Positions 37,597 to 47,348 of a stretch of DNA of 64,000 nucleotides are shown here, in pieces. The stretch's first letter is position 1. Each line of letters begins with the position of its first letter. The DNA comes from Sneathiella litorea (GTDB lineage Bacteria; Pseudomonadota; Alphaproteobacteria; Sneathiellales; Sneathiellaceae). The notes under the pieces are model-generated. The model was not told where the DNA came from and ran no database searches. It saw nothing but the letters and a program-made list of their open reading frames with translations. The stretch is taken from NCBI RefSeq assembly GCF_009882915.1, contig NZ_WTUW01000009.1:124001-188000 (forward strand), given 5' to 3'. The position numbers and the translations under genes are program-made.

Positions 37597-40500
37597 TTAG
37601 CTCGCCCGGCGAACCCGCTCATAGGCGAGATTGGACGCAAGCAGCCGCTCCGCCGCATCAGGGGAAATATCCTTGCGCTTCGCATAATCCTCCACCTGAT
37701 CGCGGCCGACATTGCCGATCCCGAAATAACGGGCCTCCGGGTGGGAGAAATACAGCCCCGACACCGACGATGCCGGCATCATGGCGAAACTCTCGGTAAG
37801 CTCAATACCGACCCGCTTTTCTGCCTCCAGCAGATCGAACAGCCCGCGCTTTTCCGAATGTTCCGGGCAGGCCGGATAGCCGGGTGCCGGGCGTATGCCC
37901 TGATAGCTTTCGCGGATCAGTTCTTCGTTGCCGAGTTGCTCGTCACGGGCATAGGCCCAGAGCTCCTTGCGCGTCTGCTGATGGATATATTCTGCCATGG
38001 CCTCGGCCAGCCGATCCGCAAGTGCCTTCAGCATAATACTGCTGTAATCATCATGGGTTCTCTTGAATTCCTCAAGTTTTGCTTCAATACCGAGACCCGC
38101 TGTCACGGCAAAGGCGCCAATATAGTCCTTCAGGCCGCTTTCCACCGGCGCAATATAATCCGCGAGGCTGTGGTTGGCGCGCCCGTTTTTCCGCATCATC
38201 TGTTGCCGCAGGAAGTGGAAGCGATGTTTTTCCTCAGTCCGACTGTCATCCGTATAGACGATCACGTCATCCCCATCCCGTGCCGCCGGGAACAGCCCGA
38301 CAACCGCCTTCGCGGTCAGCCATTTCTCCTCAATGATCTTGTCCAGCATGGCCGTCGCATCGTTATAAAGCTCGGTTGCGGTTTCCCCGACAACCTCATC
38401 TTTCAGGATTTTCGGGAAATGCCCCGCAAGCTCCCACGTCCGGAAGAAGGGCGACCAGTCGATATACTCCCGCAAGCGCGCCAGGTTGATGTTCTGGAAC
38501 TCATTCAGGCCCGGAAAAGGTGGCACTGGTGGCTGATACTCCGACCAGTCGATTGGCACGGCGTTGGCGCGTGCTTCCTCCAGCGTAAATTGCTGATCGG
38601 GGCGGGATTTTTTCAGGTAATTCTCCCGCACCTGTTCATACTCGATCTTGATGCTGTCGCGCAGCTCCTGGTTATTCTCGTTGCTGGTCAGCTTGGTGGC
38701 GATGCCGACGGCGCGGGACGCGTCCGTCACATAGATTGTCGTCCCGTCATATTGCGGCGCAATCTTGAGGGCCGTATGCACCTTCGAGGTGGTCGCCCCG
38801 CCGATTAGCAGCGGCAGTTCAAATCCCTGACGCTGCATTTCCGCCGCAACTGTCGCCATTTCCTCAAGCGACGGCGTGATCAGCCCGGAAAGACCAATGA
38901 TATCGACCTTTTCCGCAATCGCCGTCTCTAGAATTTTCGGGTATGGCACCATCACGCCGAGGTCGATCACCTCAAAATTGTTACATTGCAGGACGACGCC
39001 AACGATGTTCTTGCCAATGTCATGCACATCGCCCTTGACCGTCGCCATCAGGACCTTGCCCTTGGTCTGGGATTCCCCGCTCTTGTCCTTCTCTGCCTCG
39101 ATAAAGGGCAACAAATGGGCCACCGCCTGCTTCATGACGCGCGCGCTTTTCACCACCTGCGGCAGGAACATCTTGCCCGACCCGAACAGGTCACCGACCA
39201 CATTCATGCCGTCCATCAACGGCCCCTCGATCACCTGGATGGGCCGCGGGAACTGAAGGCGGGCCTCTTCCGTATCCTCGATGATATAATCGGAGATTCC
39301 CTTTACCAGCGCATGGGTGAGCCGTTCACCGACCGTTCCTTCGCGCCAGGAAAGATCAACGACATTGCTCCGCTTCTGGCCAATGGCCTGTTCCGCAACC
39401 TCAAGCAGGCGTTCCGTCGCGTCGTCGCGCTTGTTGAAAACCACATCCTCGATGCGATCGCGCAGGTCTTCGGGGATATCTGAATAGACGGCAAGTTGGC
39501 CCGCGTTCACGATGCCCATATCCATCCCCGCCTGGATCGCATAATAGAGGAAGACGGAATGCATCGCCTCGCGCATGGGGTTGTTGCCCCGGAGCGAGAA
39601 AGACATGTTGCTGACGCCGCCGCTGATCTGGATATAGGGCAGCGTGGCCTTCAGCTCTCGCGTGGCCTCAATATAGTCGCGGGAGAAATTGCGATGCTCA
39701 TCAATACCGGTCGCAATGGGAAAGATGTTCGGGTCGAAAATGATATCTTCGGGAGGAAAATCAACGACTTCCGTCAAAATCTTATAGGACCGTGTGCAGA
39801 TCTCGATCATCCGTTCCTTGCTGTCCGCCTGCCCGTCCTCATCAAAGGCCATGACCACGGCCGCCGCGCCATACCGGCGGATTTCCCGGGCATGGGCGAT
39901 AAACTCCTCCTCGCCCTCCTTCAGGGAGATGGAGTTGACAACGCCCTTGCCCTGCACGGTTTTCAGCCCGGCCTGCAACACCTCCCATTTGGAGCTGTCG
40001 ATCATGATCGGCACCCGGCTGATATCCGGCTCCGAAGCGATGAGGTTGAGGAAGGTCGTCATGGCGGATTTGGCATCCAGCATGGCGTCATCCATGTTCA
40101 CATCGACAATCTGTGCCCCGTTAATCACCTGTTCCCGTGCAATATCGAGGGCAGTGTCGTAGTCCCCCTCCATCACCAGCTTCTTGAACTTGGCGGAACC
40201 CGCGACATTCGTCCGTTCCCCGACATTGATAAAGCCGGCCACATCGTCCAGATAAAGCGGTTCCAGCCCGCTCAAGCGGCAGACGGGCTCCAGTTCGGGG
40301 ATCTTGCGCGGCGCAACACCGTCAACCGCCTCGGTTATCGCCGCAATATGTTCGGGACGCGTCCCGCAGCACCCGCCAACGATATTCACAAGGCCGCTTT
40401 TCGCAAACTCGCCCAGCTGTTCGGCCATATAGGCCGGGGTATCATCATAGTCGCCCAGCTCATTGGGAAGCCCGGCGTTCGGATGGACGCTGACCCGCGC

Positions 40501-41304
40501 GGTCGCAACCTGAGAAACTGATTGAACATGGGGCCGCAAGTCCTTGGCTCCCAAAGCACAATTGAATCCTATACTGATTGGCCGCACATGCGACATGGAG
40601 GCCCAGAAAGCTTCCGCCGTCTGTCCCGAGAGAGTCCGTCCCGACGCATCGGTGATGGTGCCGGAAACCATAACGGGGTGGCGAACGCCGGTTTCCTCGA
40701 AATAGCTGAGCACCGCATAAATGGCGGCCTTGCAGTTGAGACTGTCAAACACGGTCTCGATCAGGATGATCTGCGCCCCGCCATCGATCAGCCCGCGCAG
40801 CGCCTCATCATAGGCCTCGACCAATTCATCAAAGGAAACATTGCGATAGCCCGGATCATTCACGTCCGGCGAGATCGATGCCGTCCGGTTGGTCGGCCCC
40901 AGAACGCCAGCCACAAAACGCGGCTTGTCGGGTGTTTTCTCCGTCCAGCGGTCAGCCACCTTGCGGGCGAGTGCCGCCCCCTGCCTGTTCAGCTCATAGA
41001 CCGCCTTTTCAAGCTTGTAATCCGCCTGCGCAATCGAGGTGGAGTTGAAGGTATTGGTCTCGAGAATATCCGACCCCGCGGCCAGGAAATCATCATGAAT
41101 CTTCTCGATCACCTCCGGCTTGGTCAGGGTCAGAAGGTCATTATTGCCTTTAAGGTCATTACTGACATTCGCATAGGCCTCCCCGCGATAATCCTCCTCC
41201 GTCAGGCGATATCCCTGGATCATCGTGCCCATGGCGCCATCGAGAACCATAATCCTCTTGTCAAGAATAGCCTCTAGTTCAGCAAATGCCGGTGACTTCT
41301 GCAT
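37597..41304 (-). CDS. metH: Cobalamin-dependent methionine synthase
   Basis: 1235 residues from ATG 41304, preceded by AAAGG at seven bases; the in-frame TTG at 41322 is not favoured. Four modules are visible: homocysteine-binding domain with Zn ligands in [12 protein letters not shown] (about 310); pterin-binding barrel with [16 protein letters not shown] (about 355) and [11 protein letters not shown]; cobalamin domain with [11 protein letters not shown] (about 757, His ligand to cobalt); and the C-terminal AdoMet activation domain ending near [15 protein letters not shown]. Transfers the methyl from methyl-THF to homocysteine. It is 27 bp downstream of metF in an operon with an ArsR/methyltransferase regulator. 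Confidence 0.98.
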   Translation of the reverse strand: MQKSPAFAELEAILDKRIMVLDGAMGTMIQGYRLTEEDYRGEAYANVSNDLKGNNDLLTLTKPEVIEKIHDDFLAAGSDILETNTFNSTSIAQADYKLEKAVYELNRQGAALARKVADRWTEKTPDKPRFVAGVLGPTNRTASISPDVNDPGYRNVSFDELVEAYDEALRGLIDGGAQIILIETVFDSLNCKAAIYAVLSYFEETGVRHPVMVSGTITDASGRTLSGQTAEAFWASMSHVRPISIGFNCALGAKDLRPHVQSVSQVATARVSVHPNAGLPNELGDYDDTPAYMAEQLGEFAKSGLVNIVGGCCGTRPEHIAAITEAVDGVAPRKIPELEPVCRLSGLEPLYLDDVAGFINVGERTNVAGSAKFKKLVMEGDYDTALDIAREQVINGAQIVDVNMDDAMLDAKSAMTTFLNLIASEPDISRVPIMIDSSKWEVLQAGLKTVQGKGVVNSISLKEGEEEFIAHAREIRRYGAAAVVMAFDEDGQADSKERMIEICTRSYKILTEVVDFPPEDIIFDPNIFPIATGIDEHRNFSRDYIEATRELKATLPYIQISGGVSNMSFSLRGNNPMREAMHSVFLYYAIQAGMDMGIVNAGQLAVYSDIPEDLRDRIEDVVFNKRDDATERLLEVAEQAIGQKRSNVVDLSWREGTVGERLTHALVKGISDYIIEDTEEARLQFPRPIQVIEGPLMDGMNVVGDLFGSGKMFLPQVVKSARVMKQAVAHLLPFIEAEKDKSGESQTKGKVLMATVKGDVHDIGKNIVGVVLQCNNFEVIDLGVMVPYPKILETAIAEKVDIIGLSGLITPSLEEMATVAAEMQRQGFELPLLIGGATTSKVHTALKIAPQYDGTTIYVTDASRAVGIATKLTSNENNQELRDSIKIEYEQVRENYLKKSRPDQQFTLEEARANAVPIDWSEYQPPVPPFPGLNEFQNINLARLREYIDWSPFFRTWELAGHFPKILKDEVVGETATELYNDATAMLDKIIEEKWLTAKAVVGLFPAARDGDDVIVYTDDSRTEEKHRFHFLRQQMMRKNGRANHSLADYIAPVESGLKDYIGAFAVTAGLGIEAKLEEFKRTHDDYSSIMLKALADRLAEAMAEYIHQQTRKELWAYARDEQLGNEELIRESYQGIRPAPGYPACPEHSEKRGLFDLLEAEKRVGIELTESFAMMPASSVSGLYFSHPEARYFGIGNVGRDQVEDYAKRKDISPDAAERLLASNLAYERVRRAS

Positions 41305-41331
41305 GGAATGACCTTTATTCAATAAATTAAT

Positions 41332-42261
41332 TTAAGCAGTTACAGTGCTTTGTTCAGGCCGAAGCCCAAGTGTATGACAGACAGAATAGACAAGATCCGC
41401 CCGGTTCAGCGTATAGAAATGGAAATCCGTAACACCGGCCCTCTGGAGTTGCAGGCACTGCTCGGACGCGACCATGGCAGCAACCAGGTTGCGCGTCGCC
41501 GGGTCCTCATCCAGATCCTCGAACAGATGGGTCAGCCACGCCGGCACCTGGGTGCCACACTGACTGCTGAATTGACGGATTTTCGAGTAGTTCGTCACCG
41601 GCAGGATGCCCGGTACAATTGGTATCGTGATACCGTGGGCCCGCGCCCTGTCCACAAATCGCAGATATACTTCCGGATCAAAAAAGAACTGCGTGATTGC
41701 CCGGGTCGCGCCCGCGTCCATCTTGCGCTTGAGATAATCGATATCAGCAAGGCTGGACTTGGCGTCGGGATGTATTTCCGGATAGCAGCCGACGGAAACC
41801 TCGAAATCATGCTTTTTCCTCAGGAACTCGATCAACTCGACCGAGCCTGCAAATCCGCCTGGATGCGGCGTAAAGCTGGCATAACCTTCTGGCGGATCTC
41901 CGCGCAAGGCGACCAGATGTCGTATACCGCTCGACCAATATTGCTCGGCAACTTCCTCAAGCTCATCGCGGGTCGCACCAACACAGGTCAGATGTGCCGC
42001 CGGTTCCAACGCTGTCTCCTGGCGGATACGGCTGACAAGTGAGTGGGTCCGCTCCCGCGTTGAGCCGCCAGCCCCATATGTTACTGAGACGAACTTCGGG
42101 TTCAGCGGCGCAAGCCGGGTCAATGCCTGCCAATGTTTCTCCGCAAGCGCATCGGATGTTGGCGGGAAAAACTCGAAAGATACCTCTACGCGGTTGTTCG
42201 CTTTTGCGCCCAGCAATTTGCCGGAAACCTCTCTATTGTGTGGTATTCCTGACATAATCAT
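41332..42261 (-). CDS. metF: 5,10-Methylenetetrahydrofolate reductase, biosynthetic type
   Basis: 309 residues, standard MetF length. Motifs are VSFEFFPPTSD (catalytic Glu), SVTYGAGGSTR, HLTCVGATRDEL, LVALRGDPPEGY, ATRAITQFFFDPEVY and GILPVTNYSKI. Makes methyl-THF for MetH using a flavin and NAD(P)H. Its ATG overlaps the stop of the upstream ArsR-type gene by 4 bp. Distinct in sequence from the MetF-like protein at 4886-5977, which lies in the catabolic C1 cluster. Confidence 0.97.
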   Translation of the reverse strand: MIMSGIPHNREVSGKLLGAKANNRVEVSFEFFPPTSDALAEKHWQALTRLAPLNPKFVSVTYGAGGSTRERTHSLVSRIRQETALEPAAHLTCVGATRDELEEVAEQYWSSGIRHLVALRGDPPEGYASFTPHPGGFAGSVELIEFLRKKHDFEVSVGCYPEIHPDAKSSLADIDYLKRKMDAGATRAITQFFFDPEVYLRFVDRARAHGITIPIVPGILPVTNYSKIRQFSSQCGTQVPAWLTHLFEDLDEDPATRNLVAAMVASEQCLQLQRAGVTDFHFYTLNRADLVYSVCHTLGLRPEQSTVTA

Positions 42262-43217
42262 AATGCAATGGTTCCTTTGGATTGGGCAGCGGTTACCGAA
42301 ACGGCCGTCCAGATATTTACGGTAAGCGGGTCACCCTTCAGCACCTTGAAATCTTTGGGCTCTAACTCCGCCGCGGCACAGTATTTCAGGATACTTTCCT
42401 CATCGAATCCCATATGGCGATGGGCATGTTCCGTGCGCAGGCTCTCTAGGTTGTGGGGCGCGAAATCTACGATTGCCAGAAGGCCGCCGCTGCGCAAGAG
42501 ACGTGCGGCCTCCCCGATCGCAACAGCCGGATCCTCAATATAATGCAGCACCTGATGAATGATAATGGCATCTTGTGATTGGTTGGTGAATGGCAGGTTA
42601 TACATATCCGCAAGGCGAACCTGGCAATTACGCAAACCCGCATCCTCAATCGCGGTGCGGGCGAAGGAGAGCATTTCCCGGCTCGTGTCGACGCCAATCG
42701 CATGGGTAACCTTGGGCCCGAACAACTCCAGCATCCGGCCGGTCCCGGTGCCAATATCGAGAAAATCAACTATCTTGTGACCATTCGTCAGTGTCAGCAG
42801 GGCCTCTTCCACGGCCTCCTCTGGCACATGAAGGGAACGAATCTCATTCCAGTGGGCGGCATTTTCCCGGAAATATTCCTCTGCCGCTACGGTCCGTGCC
42901 TTCTTGACCGATTCCAGCCGGTCGAGATCACGGGAAACGATGGGGTCAGCCTCCGGCACCAGGTCAACAAGGGTGCGCGCCAGCAAGGACGCACTATTCT
43001 TTGCAGACAGGCGATAATAAACCCAGCTCCCTTCCTGATAACGATCAAGGAGGCCGGCGTCGCACAGTAGTTTTAAATGGCGGGAGACGCGGGGCTGGCT
43101 CTGCCCGAGAATCTGCGTCAGTTCACTGACGGTTAACTCTGAATGGCCGCAGAGAACCAGCAACCTGAGCCGGGTCTCTTCCCCGGCAGCACGCAATCCC
43201 TGAAGCAAGTTTTCCAC
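42258..43217 (-). CDS. ArsR-family regulator fused to a SAM-dependent methyltransferase domain
   Basis: 319 residues. Residues 1-95 are an ArsR/SmtB winged helix (LRLLVLCGHSELTVSELTQILGQSQPRVSRHLKLL and a dimer helix; only the recognition part LGQSQPRVSRHLKLL is needed). No metal-binding Cys pair is seen in the DNA-binding helix. Residues 145-260 are a class I methyltransferase domain (VDFLDIGTGTGRMLELF, IGVDTSREML, VLHYIEDPAVAI). Position ahead of metF-metH suggests that the methyltransferase domain senses SAM or SAH to control methionine genes, as SahR does with a plain ArsR fold; this is inference. A 22 bp near-palindrome lies 31-52 bp upstream of its start. Confidence 0.9.
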   Translation of the reverse strand: MENLLQGLRAAGEETRLRLLVLCGHSELTVSELTQILGQSQPRVSRHLKLLCDAGLLDRYQEGSWVYYRLSAKNSASLLARTLVDLVPEADPIVSRDLDRLESVKKARTVAAEEYFRENAAHWNEIRSLHVPEEAVEEALLTLTNGHKIVDFLDIGTGTGRMLELFGPKVTHAIGVDTSREMLSFARTAIEDAGLRNCQVRLADMYNLPFTNQSQDAIIIHQVLHYIEDPAVAIGEAARLLRSGGLLAIVDFAPHNLESLRTEHAHRHMGFDEESILKYCAAAELEPKDFKVLKGDPLTVNIWTAVSVTAAQSKGTIAL

Positions 43218-43247
43218 ATCAATCCCAACAAAATCATTAATTTAAAT

Positions 43248-43269
43248 GATATAAACATATCCTTATATC
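43248..43269. promoter_or_regulatory. Candidate operator for the ArsR/methyltransferase regulator (22 bp near-palindrome)
   Basis: GATATAA-AC-ATAT-CC-TTATATC reads the same on both strands except for two mismatched base pairs. It lies between 31 and 52 bp before the regulator start, in a 316 bp divergent region shared with mlaA, where an autoregulatory site would be expected. ArsR/SahR-type proteins bind AT-rich palindromes of this size. Nothing else in the rest of 43218-43533 is recognisable beyond an mlaA ribosome-binding site. Confidence 0.55.
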
Positions 43270-43533
43270 TTTGTACAGGGAAAAATTTGCCCGATGAGCG
43301 ACTTTTTCGCCACACCATCGAAGGATTCTGTTAACGTAAAAAAACCGTGACTCGCCAAGGTTTTAACCATGTGATACCAAAAACTGCAGGTTTTACCACT
43401 GTCTAAGCCACTTGTTATATCGTAATATGCGCCTAAACAGGATTTGATAAAAAGATTAAAGACTTTAGTAACTCTTGCTGGATACATTAGGCCTCGTTTC
43501 CGGAACATAGGTACTGAGTTGGAAAAGATAAAA

Positions 43534-44331
43534 ATGGGTTTGCGTTCAAAATCATCCTCCTTTAAAGCCGGATTAACGGCTCTTGCGCTTCTTGTCGCTG
43601 TCACTGGTTGCGCGACACCGCAGCAGAAGGACGGAAAAGCCGTCGCGGTAATGTATGACGAGGTGTATGATCCGCTGGAACCGATGAACCGTTACTTCTT
43701 TGATGTGAACTATGCACTCGATGCGCTGTTCGTCAAACCGGTGTCGGAAATGTACCGGGGTGTTTTGCCAGAGGCTGTGCGCGACAGCGTGTCCAATTTC
43801 CTGACCAACCTGTCGCAGCCGATTTACCTGATTAATAATGTCCTGCAGGGCGACCTGAACGGCGCCGGCGACAATATGGGCGCCTTTTTCACCAATACGT
43901 TCCTGGGGGTTGGCGGCCTGTTTGATGTCGCCAAGCTGAATACACCGTCCGAAGACATGGGCCAGACATTAGCCGTCTGGGGCGTTCAGGAAGGACCTTA
44001 TCTCGTCGTTCCCCTCCTCGGACCGAGAACAACCCGTGCCGCCGTTGGTGGCGTTGCCGATTACTATCTGGACCCGATCAATTACGCGGCAAAAGAAAAT
44101 GATATTGAGCACTTCGGCGCTGTTCGCTGGGCGGTAAACGGGATTGACCAAAGATCTCGTGCAATAGAAGCTCTTGATGAAATCGAGAAAAACTCAATCG
44201 ATTTCTATGCGGCGATCAGAAGCCTGTACCGGCAAAACCGCAATAACATGATTCTCAATGGTGCCAGCAATTCGACACAATTGCCGGATATGTCCTTTGA
44301 CGATGATGACAATCCGGTCAAGAGAAATTAG
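43534..44331 (+). CDS. mlaA: MlaA/VacJ-family outer-membrane lipoprotein
   Basis: 265 residues from ATG 43534 (GGAAAAG nine bases before it); a TTG at 43444 would add a non-signal leader. Type II signal peptide with lipobox VTGCA. The mature part shows YDPLEPMNRYFFDVNYALD, PEAVRDSVSNFLTNL, FLGVGGLFDVA and LGPRTTRAAVGG, the VacJ core. MlaA removes mislocalised phospholipids from the outer leaflet of the outer membrane and hands them to MlaC. Followed by mlaC after 70 bp. Confidence 0.95.
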   Translation: MGLRSKSSSFKAGLTALALLVAVTGCATPQQKDGKAVAVMYDEVYDPLEPMNRYFFDVNYALDALFVKPVSEMYRGVLPEAVRDSVSNFLTNLSQPIYLINNVLQGDLNGAGDNMGAFFTNTFLGVGGLFDVAKLNTPSEDMGQTLAVWGVQEGPYLVVPLLGPRTTRAAVGGVADYYLDPINYAAKENDIEHFGAVRWAVNGIDQRSRAIEALDEIEKNSIDFYAAIRSLYRQNRNNMILNGASNSTQLPDMSFDDDDNPVKRN

Positions 44332-44401
44332 CAGCATTTAATTTTTTCTTTCCTAGTTTTATAATCCGTTTAGGAAGTAATTCCCGTCGGGGGTATTGTA
44401 A

Positions 44402-45034
44402 ATGTTTACGAGAAGAAGAGTTTTCCTTGGAATGCTGGTCGCTGTTTCGGCAATGACCGGATTATTTCAGTCGCCGGCCTTTGCCGAAGACTCAAAGGAA
44501 CAGGCTGCCCTGTCGATGGTCAAGAAAATCGGCGATGAGGCTATTGCAACACTTTCAAATGAGTCCTTGAGCGACAGCCAGAAACAGGATCAGTTTGAAA
44601 AATTCCTGGATTCAAGCTTTGACATGCAGCGCATTGGCCGCTTTGTCCTCGGTCAGTATTGGCGCAGCGCCACTGAAGCCGAGCAAAACGAATTCCTGGT
44701 GGTTTTCCGGGACTATATGGTCGCCAGCTACGCTGAGAAAATCGGCTCTTATACCGGTGAGAATCTTGATATCAAGGATGCGACCTCACTCAATGATAAG
44801 GAATCGCTGGTTCATTCCGTGATTGTTCGGCCGAATGGCCCGCCCATAAAGCTTGACTGGCGTGTTCGCAGAACCAACGACGGCGAAAAAATCGTCGATG
44901 TTATTATCGAGGGGATCAGCATGGCGCAAACCCACCGTTCTGAGTTCTCATCCGTGATCAGTCAGCCCGGCGTCGGGATCGAAGGCCTGATCAACAAGCT
45001 GAAAGAGCAGATCAAGACTGCATCAAACAAGTAA
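44402..45034 (+). CDS. mlaC: MlaC/Ttg2D-family phospholipid-binding protein
   Basis: 210 residues. Signal peptide (FLGMLVAVSAMTGLFQSPAFA) is followed by the MlaC fold: FEKFLDSSFDMQRIGRFVLGQYWR, FRDYMVASYAEKIG, LDWRVRR and VDVIIEGISMAQTHRSEF. A periplasmic shuttle between MlaA and the inner-membrane MlaFEDB complex; mlaFEDB are not in the window. A strong terminator lies 20 bp downstream. Confidence 0.94.
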   Translation: MFTRRRVFLGMLVAVSAMTGLFQSPAFAEDSKEQAALSMVKKIGDEAIATLSNESLSDSQKQDQFEKFLDSSFDMQRIGRFVLGQYWRSATEAEQNEFLVVFRDYMVASYAEKIGSYTGENLDIKDATSLNDKESLVHSVIVRPNGPPIKLDWRVRRTNDGEKIVDVIIEGISMAQTHRSEFSSVISQPGVGIEGLINKLKEQIKTASNK

Positions 45035-45054
45035 TTTAACCGTTTGAATTGAAA

Positions 45055-45086
45055 AGCCGCCCGTCATTACACGGGCGGCTATTTTT
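45055..45086. terminator. Bidirectional intrinsic terminator between mlaC and phoB
   Basis: A 10 bp perfect stem AGCCGCCCGT and ACGGGCGGCT around a 6 nt loop is followed by ATTTTT on the plus strand, and preceded by AAAA, which gives a T-run on the minus strand. It serves both convergent genes; the phoB stop lies inside the T-run. Confidence 0.9.
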
Positions 45087-45765
45087 ATGCCTTCTCGAAA
45101 CAATAGCCCACGGCACGCACGGTCCGGACCAGGTCGGGCTCTCCCTTTTCATTAAGGGCCTTGCGCAAGCGCCGGATATGCACATCAACTGTTCGGTCTT
45201 CAACATAGACATTCTGCCCCCAGACACCGTCCAGAAGCTGCTCCCGTGTCAGGACCCGCCCTGCCCTCTCCATGAAATAACGGAGCAGCTTGAATTCCGT
45301 CGGCCCCAGGCGTATTTCGCGATCCCCGCGTTTCACCTTATAGGCAACCAGATCGACAACCACATCGGAAACGCTCAGCGTCTCGCTTCCCGCGTCCGGA
45401 TTGCGCCGCCGCAAAACTGCCCTTATACGGGCCATCAGTTCGGCGGGGGAAAAGGGTTTCGACACATAGTCGTCGGCCCCCACATCAAGCCCCCTCACCC
45501 GATCGGCTTCCTCACCACGCGCGGTAATCATGATAACCGGCAGGTTGCTATGCTTCTGGTCCCGGCGCAGACGACGACAAATCTCTATCCCGGATACCTT
45601 GGGCAGCATCCAGTCGAGCAGGAGCATATCGGGCTGCTCTTCCTCAATCGCCAGCATCGCTTCATCGCCATCATGAGCAGACGCAACATCGAACCCCTCG
45701 CTCTCAAGATTATACCGCAAGAGCTCGACCATGGCCGGCTCGTCTTCAACTACAAGTATCTTCAT
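45085..45765 (-). CDS. phoB: Phosphate regulon response regulator PhoB
   Basis: 226 residues. Receiver domain with the acidic pair after ILVVEDEPAMVE, phosphorylation Asp in LLLDWMLPK and Lys in DDYVSKPFSPAEL. C-terminal OmpR-type winged helix with GPTEFKLLRYFMERAGRVLTREQLL and RTVDVHIRRLRKAL (short excerpts). Binds Pho boxes when phosphorylated by PhoR. Last gene of the pstSCAB-phoU-phoB run, while phoR lies upstream of pstS. Confidence 0.97.
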   Translation of the reverse strand: MKILVVEDEPAMVELLRYNLESEGFDVASAHDGDEAMLAIEEEQPDMLLLDWMLPKVSGIEICRRLRRDQKHSNLPVIMITARGEEADRVRGLDVGADDYVSKPFSPAELMARIRAVLRRRNPDAGSETLSVSDVVVDLVAYKVKRGDREIRLGPTEFKLLRYFMERAGRVLTREQLLDGVWGQNVYVEDRTVDVHIRRLRKALNEKGEPDLVRTVRAVGYCFEKA

Positions 45766-45782
45766 CGAATTACACTAACACC

Positions 45783-46499
45783 TCAAGGGGTTTCATTGTC
45801 TATCATTGTGACGCTTGTCTTATCGCCCTTTGGGCGCGGTTCCTTCGGCATCTCGCCGGTCACCTGATAGATGATGATCTCGGCGATATTGGTCATATGA
45901 TCGCCGATCCGTTCTATATTCTTTGCCATGAAGATCAGATGCGTACAGCTTGTGATGCTGCGCGGATCCTCCATCATGAAGGTCAGCAGTTCCCGGAACA
46001 TGCTGTTGTAAAGCTGGTCCACGTCCTGATCCCGTTTCCAGACATCATACGCCAGGTCTGAATCGCCATTGGTATAGGCTTTCAGGGTGTCATCGATCAT
46101 CCGGCGGACCATCTCGCCCATGCGCGGAATCGAGGAGATCGGTGCAATCGTGGGCGCCGTATTCAGCGCGATCACACGCTTCGAGATATTCGCGGCATAA
46201 TCGGCAACCCGTTCCAACAGGGACGCAATCTTAAGCGCGGAAATCACCAGCCGCAGGTCATCTGCAACCGGGTTTCTCAGCGCCAGCAACCGGATAGACA
46301 TGTTATCAATTGCAAGTTCCAGTTCATCAACGGCCTTATCCCCCTCAATCGTCTTGAGGGCGAGCTCCGTATTCCGCTCTGTTAGGGAGCGGACAGCGGC
46401 TTCTAGTTGGGTTTCGGCAAGTCCGCCCATCTCAACGATGGTGTTGCGAACCTCTTCAAGCTCTTCGTCAAATGACTTAACGATATGACCGCTATTCAT
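45783..46499 (-). CDS. phoU: Phosphate signalling protein PhoU
   Basis: 238 residues, all-helical with two PhoU repeats. Metal-binding E/DxxxD stretches are seen in VADYAANISKRVIALN and IERIGDHMTNIAEIIIYQV. PhoU links the Pst transporter to PhoR and dampens the phosphate-starvation response. It follows pstB by 30 bp and precedes phoB by 17 bp. Confidence 0.97.
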   Translation of the reverse strand: MNSGHIVKSFDEELEEVRNTIVEMGGLAETQLEAAVRSLTERNTELALKTIEGDKAVDELELAIDNMSIRLLALRNPVADDLRLVISALKIASLLERVADYAANISKRVIALNTAPTIAPISSIPRMGEMVRRMIDDTLKAYTNGDSDLAYDVWKRDQDVDQLYNSMFRELLTFMMEDPRSITSCTHLIFMAKNIERIGDHMTNIAEIIIYQVTGEMPKEPRPKGDKTSVTMIDNETP

Positions 46500-46529
46500 G
46501 TTGAAATTCTCCTGTTCCTGACTGTGTGA

Positions 46530-47342
46530 TCAACCGAACCGGCCGGTGATATAGCCCTGCGTCCGTTTATCGGAGGGGCTGGTAAACAATTTCTCGGTAT
46601 CGCCCGTCTCGACGATTTCCCCAAGATGGAAAAACGCTGTCCGTTGGGAAATTCGCGCCGCCTGCTGCATCGAATGGGTCACGATAATGATGGTATAGTT
46701 TTCCTTGAGCTCATCAATCAGTTCCTCGACCTTTGCGGTGGCAATTGGATCAAGGGCTGAACAAGGCTCGTCCATCAGAATAATATCCGGTCGTACGGCC
46801 AGCGCACGGGCAATACAAAGACGCTGCTGCTGTCCGCCGGAAAGGCCCGTGCCAGAGGAATGCAGGCGATCCTGCACTTCCTTGATCAGGCCCGCTTTCT
46901 CCAGGCTGGTCAGGACCATTTCATCAAGATCGTCCTTGTTATCGGCAAGGCCGTGAATCCGCGGGCCATAGGCAACATTGTCATAGATCGACTTGGGAAA
47001 CGGGTTCGGCTTCTGGAACACCATGCCGACGCGCGCCCGCAACAGAACCTCGTCCACTGACGGCCCATAGATATCCACACCATCGAGCAGGATCTCGCCG
47101 GTGACACGGCAGCTGTCCACCGTGTCGTTCATCCGGTTGAGACACCGTAAATAAGTCGACTTGCCACAACCGGACGGACCGATGAGGGAGGTCACCTGAT
47201 GCTTGTTGATATCCAGCGACACTCCCTGAAGGGCGTGATTGTCGCCGTAATACACATTGACATCCCGCGTCGAGATAATCACTCCGTTGCCCGTATCAGG
47301 CCCGTTTTCCACATTTGCTTCTGCTTGGGTTAGCACGTTCAT
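46530..47342 (-). CDS. pstB: Phosphate ABC transporter ATP-binding protein
   Basis: 270 residues. Walker A is in [18 protein letters not shown], the ABC signature in [19 protein letters not shown] and Walker B in [15 protein letters not shown], with the switch His in [13 protein letters not shown]. Powers phosphate uptake through PstA and PstC. Starts 6 bp after the end of pstA. Confidence 0.98.
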   Translation of the reverse strand: MNVLTQAEANVENGPDTGNGVIISTRDVNVYYGDNHALQGVSLDINKHQVTSLIGPSGCGKSTYLRCLNRMNDTVDSCRVTGEILLDGVDIYGPSVDEVLLRARVGMVFQKPNPFPKSIYDNVAYGPRIHGLADNKDDLDEMVLTSLEKAGLIKEVQDRLHSSGTGLSGGQQQRLCIARALAVRPDIILMDEPCSALDPIATAKVEELIDELKENYTIIIVTHSMQQAARISQRTAFFHLGEIVETGDTEKLFTSPSDKRTQGYITGRFG

Positions 47343-47348
47343 TTCCTT

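Noticed and set aside
39496-40521. Long plus-strand frame opposite metH
   Set aside because: metH domains are complete on the other strand.
41305-41322. TTG start for metH at 41322
   Set aside because: ATG at 41304 has a better-placed ribosome-binding site and fits the family N-terminus.
43218-43533. SAM or SAH riboswitch ahead of the metF-metH operon
   Set aside because: No SAM-II or SAH aptamer core found; the palindrome and ArsR gene give a simpler regulatory explanation.
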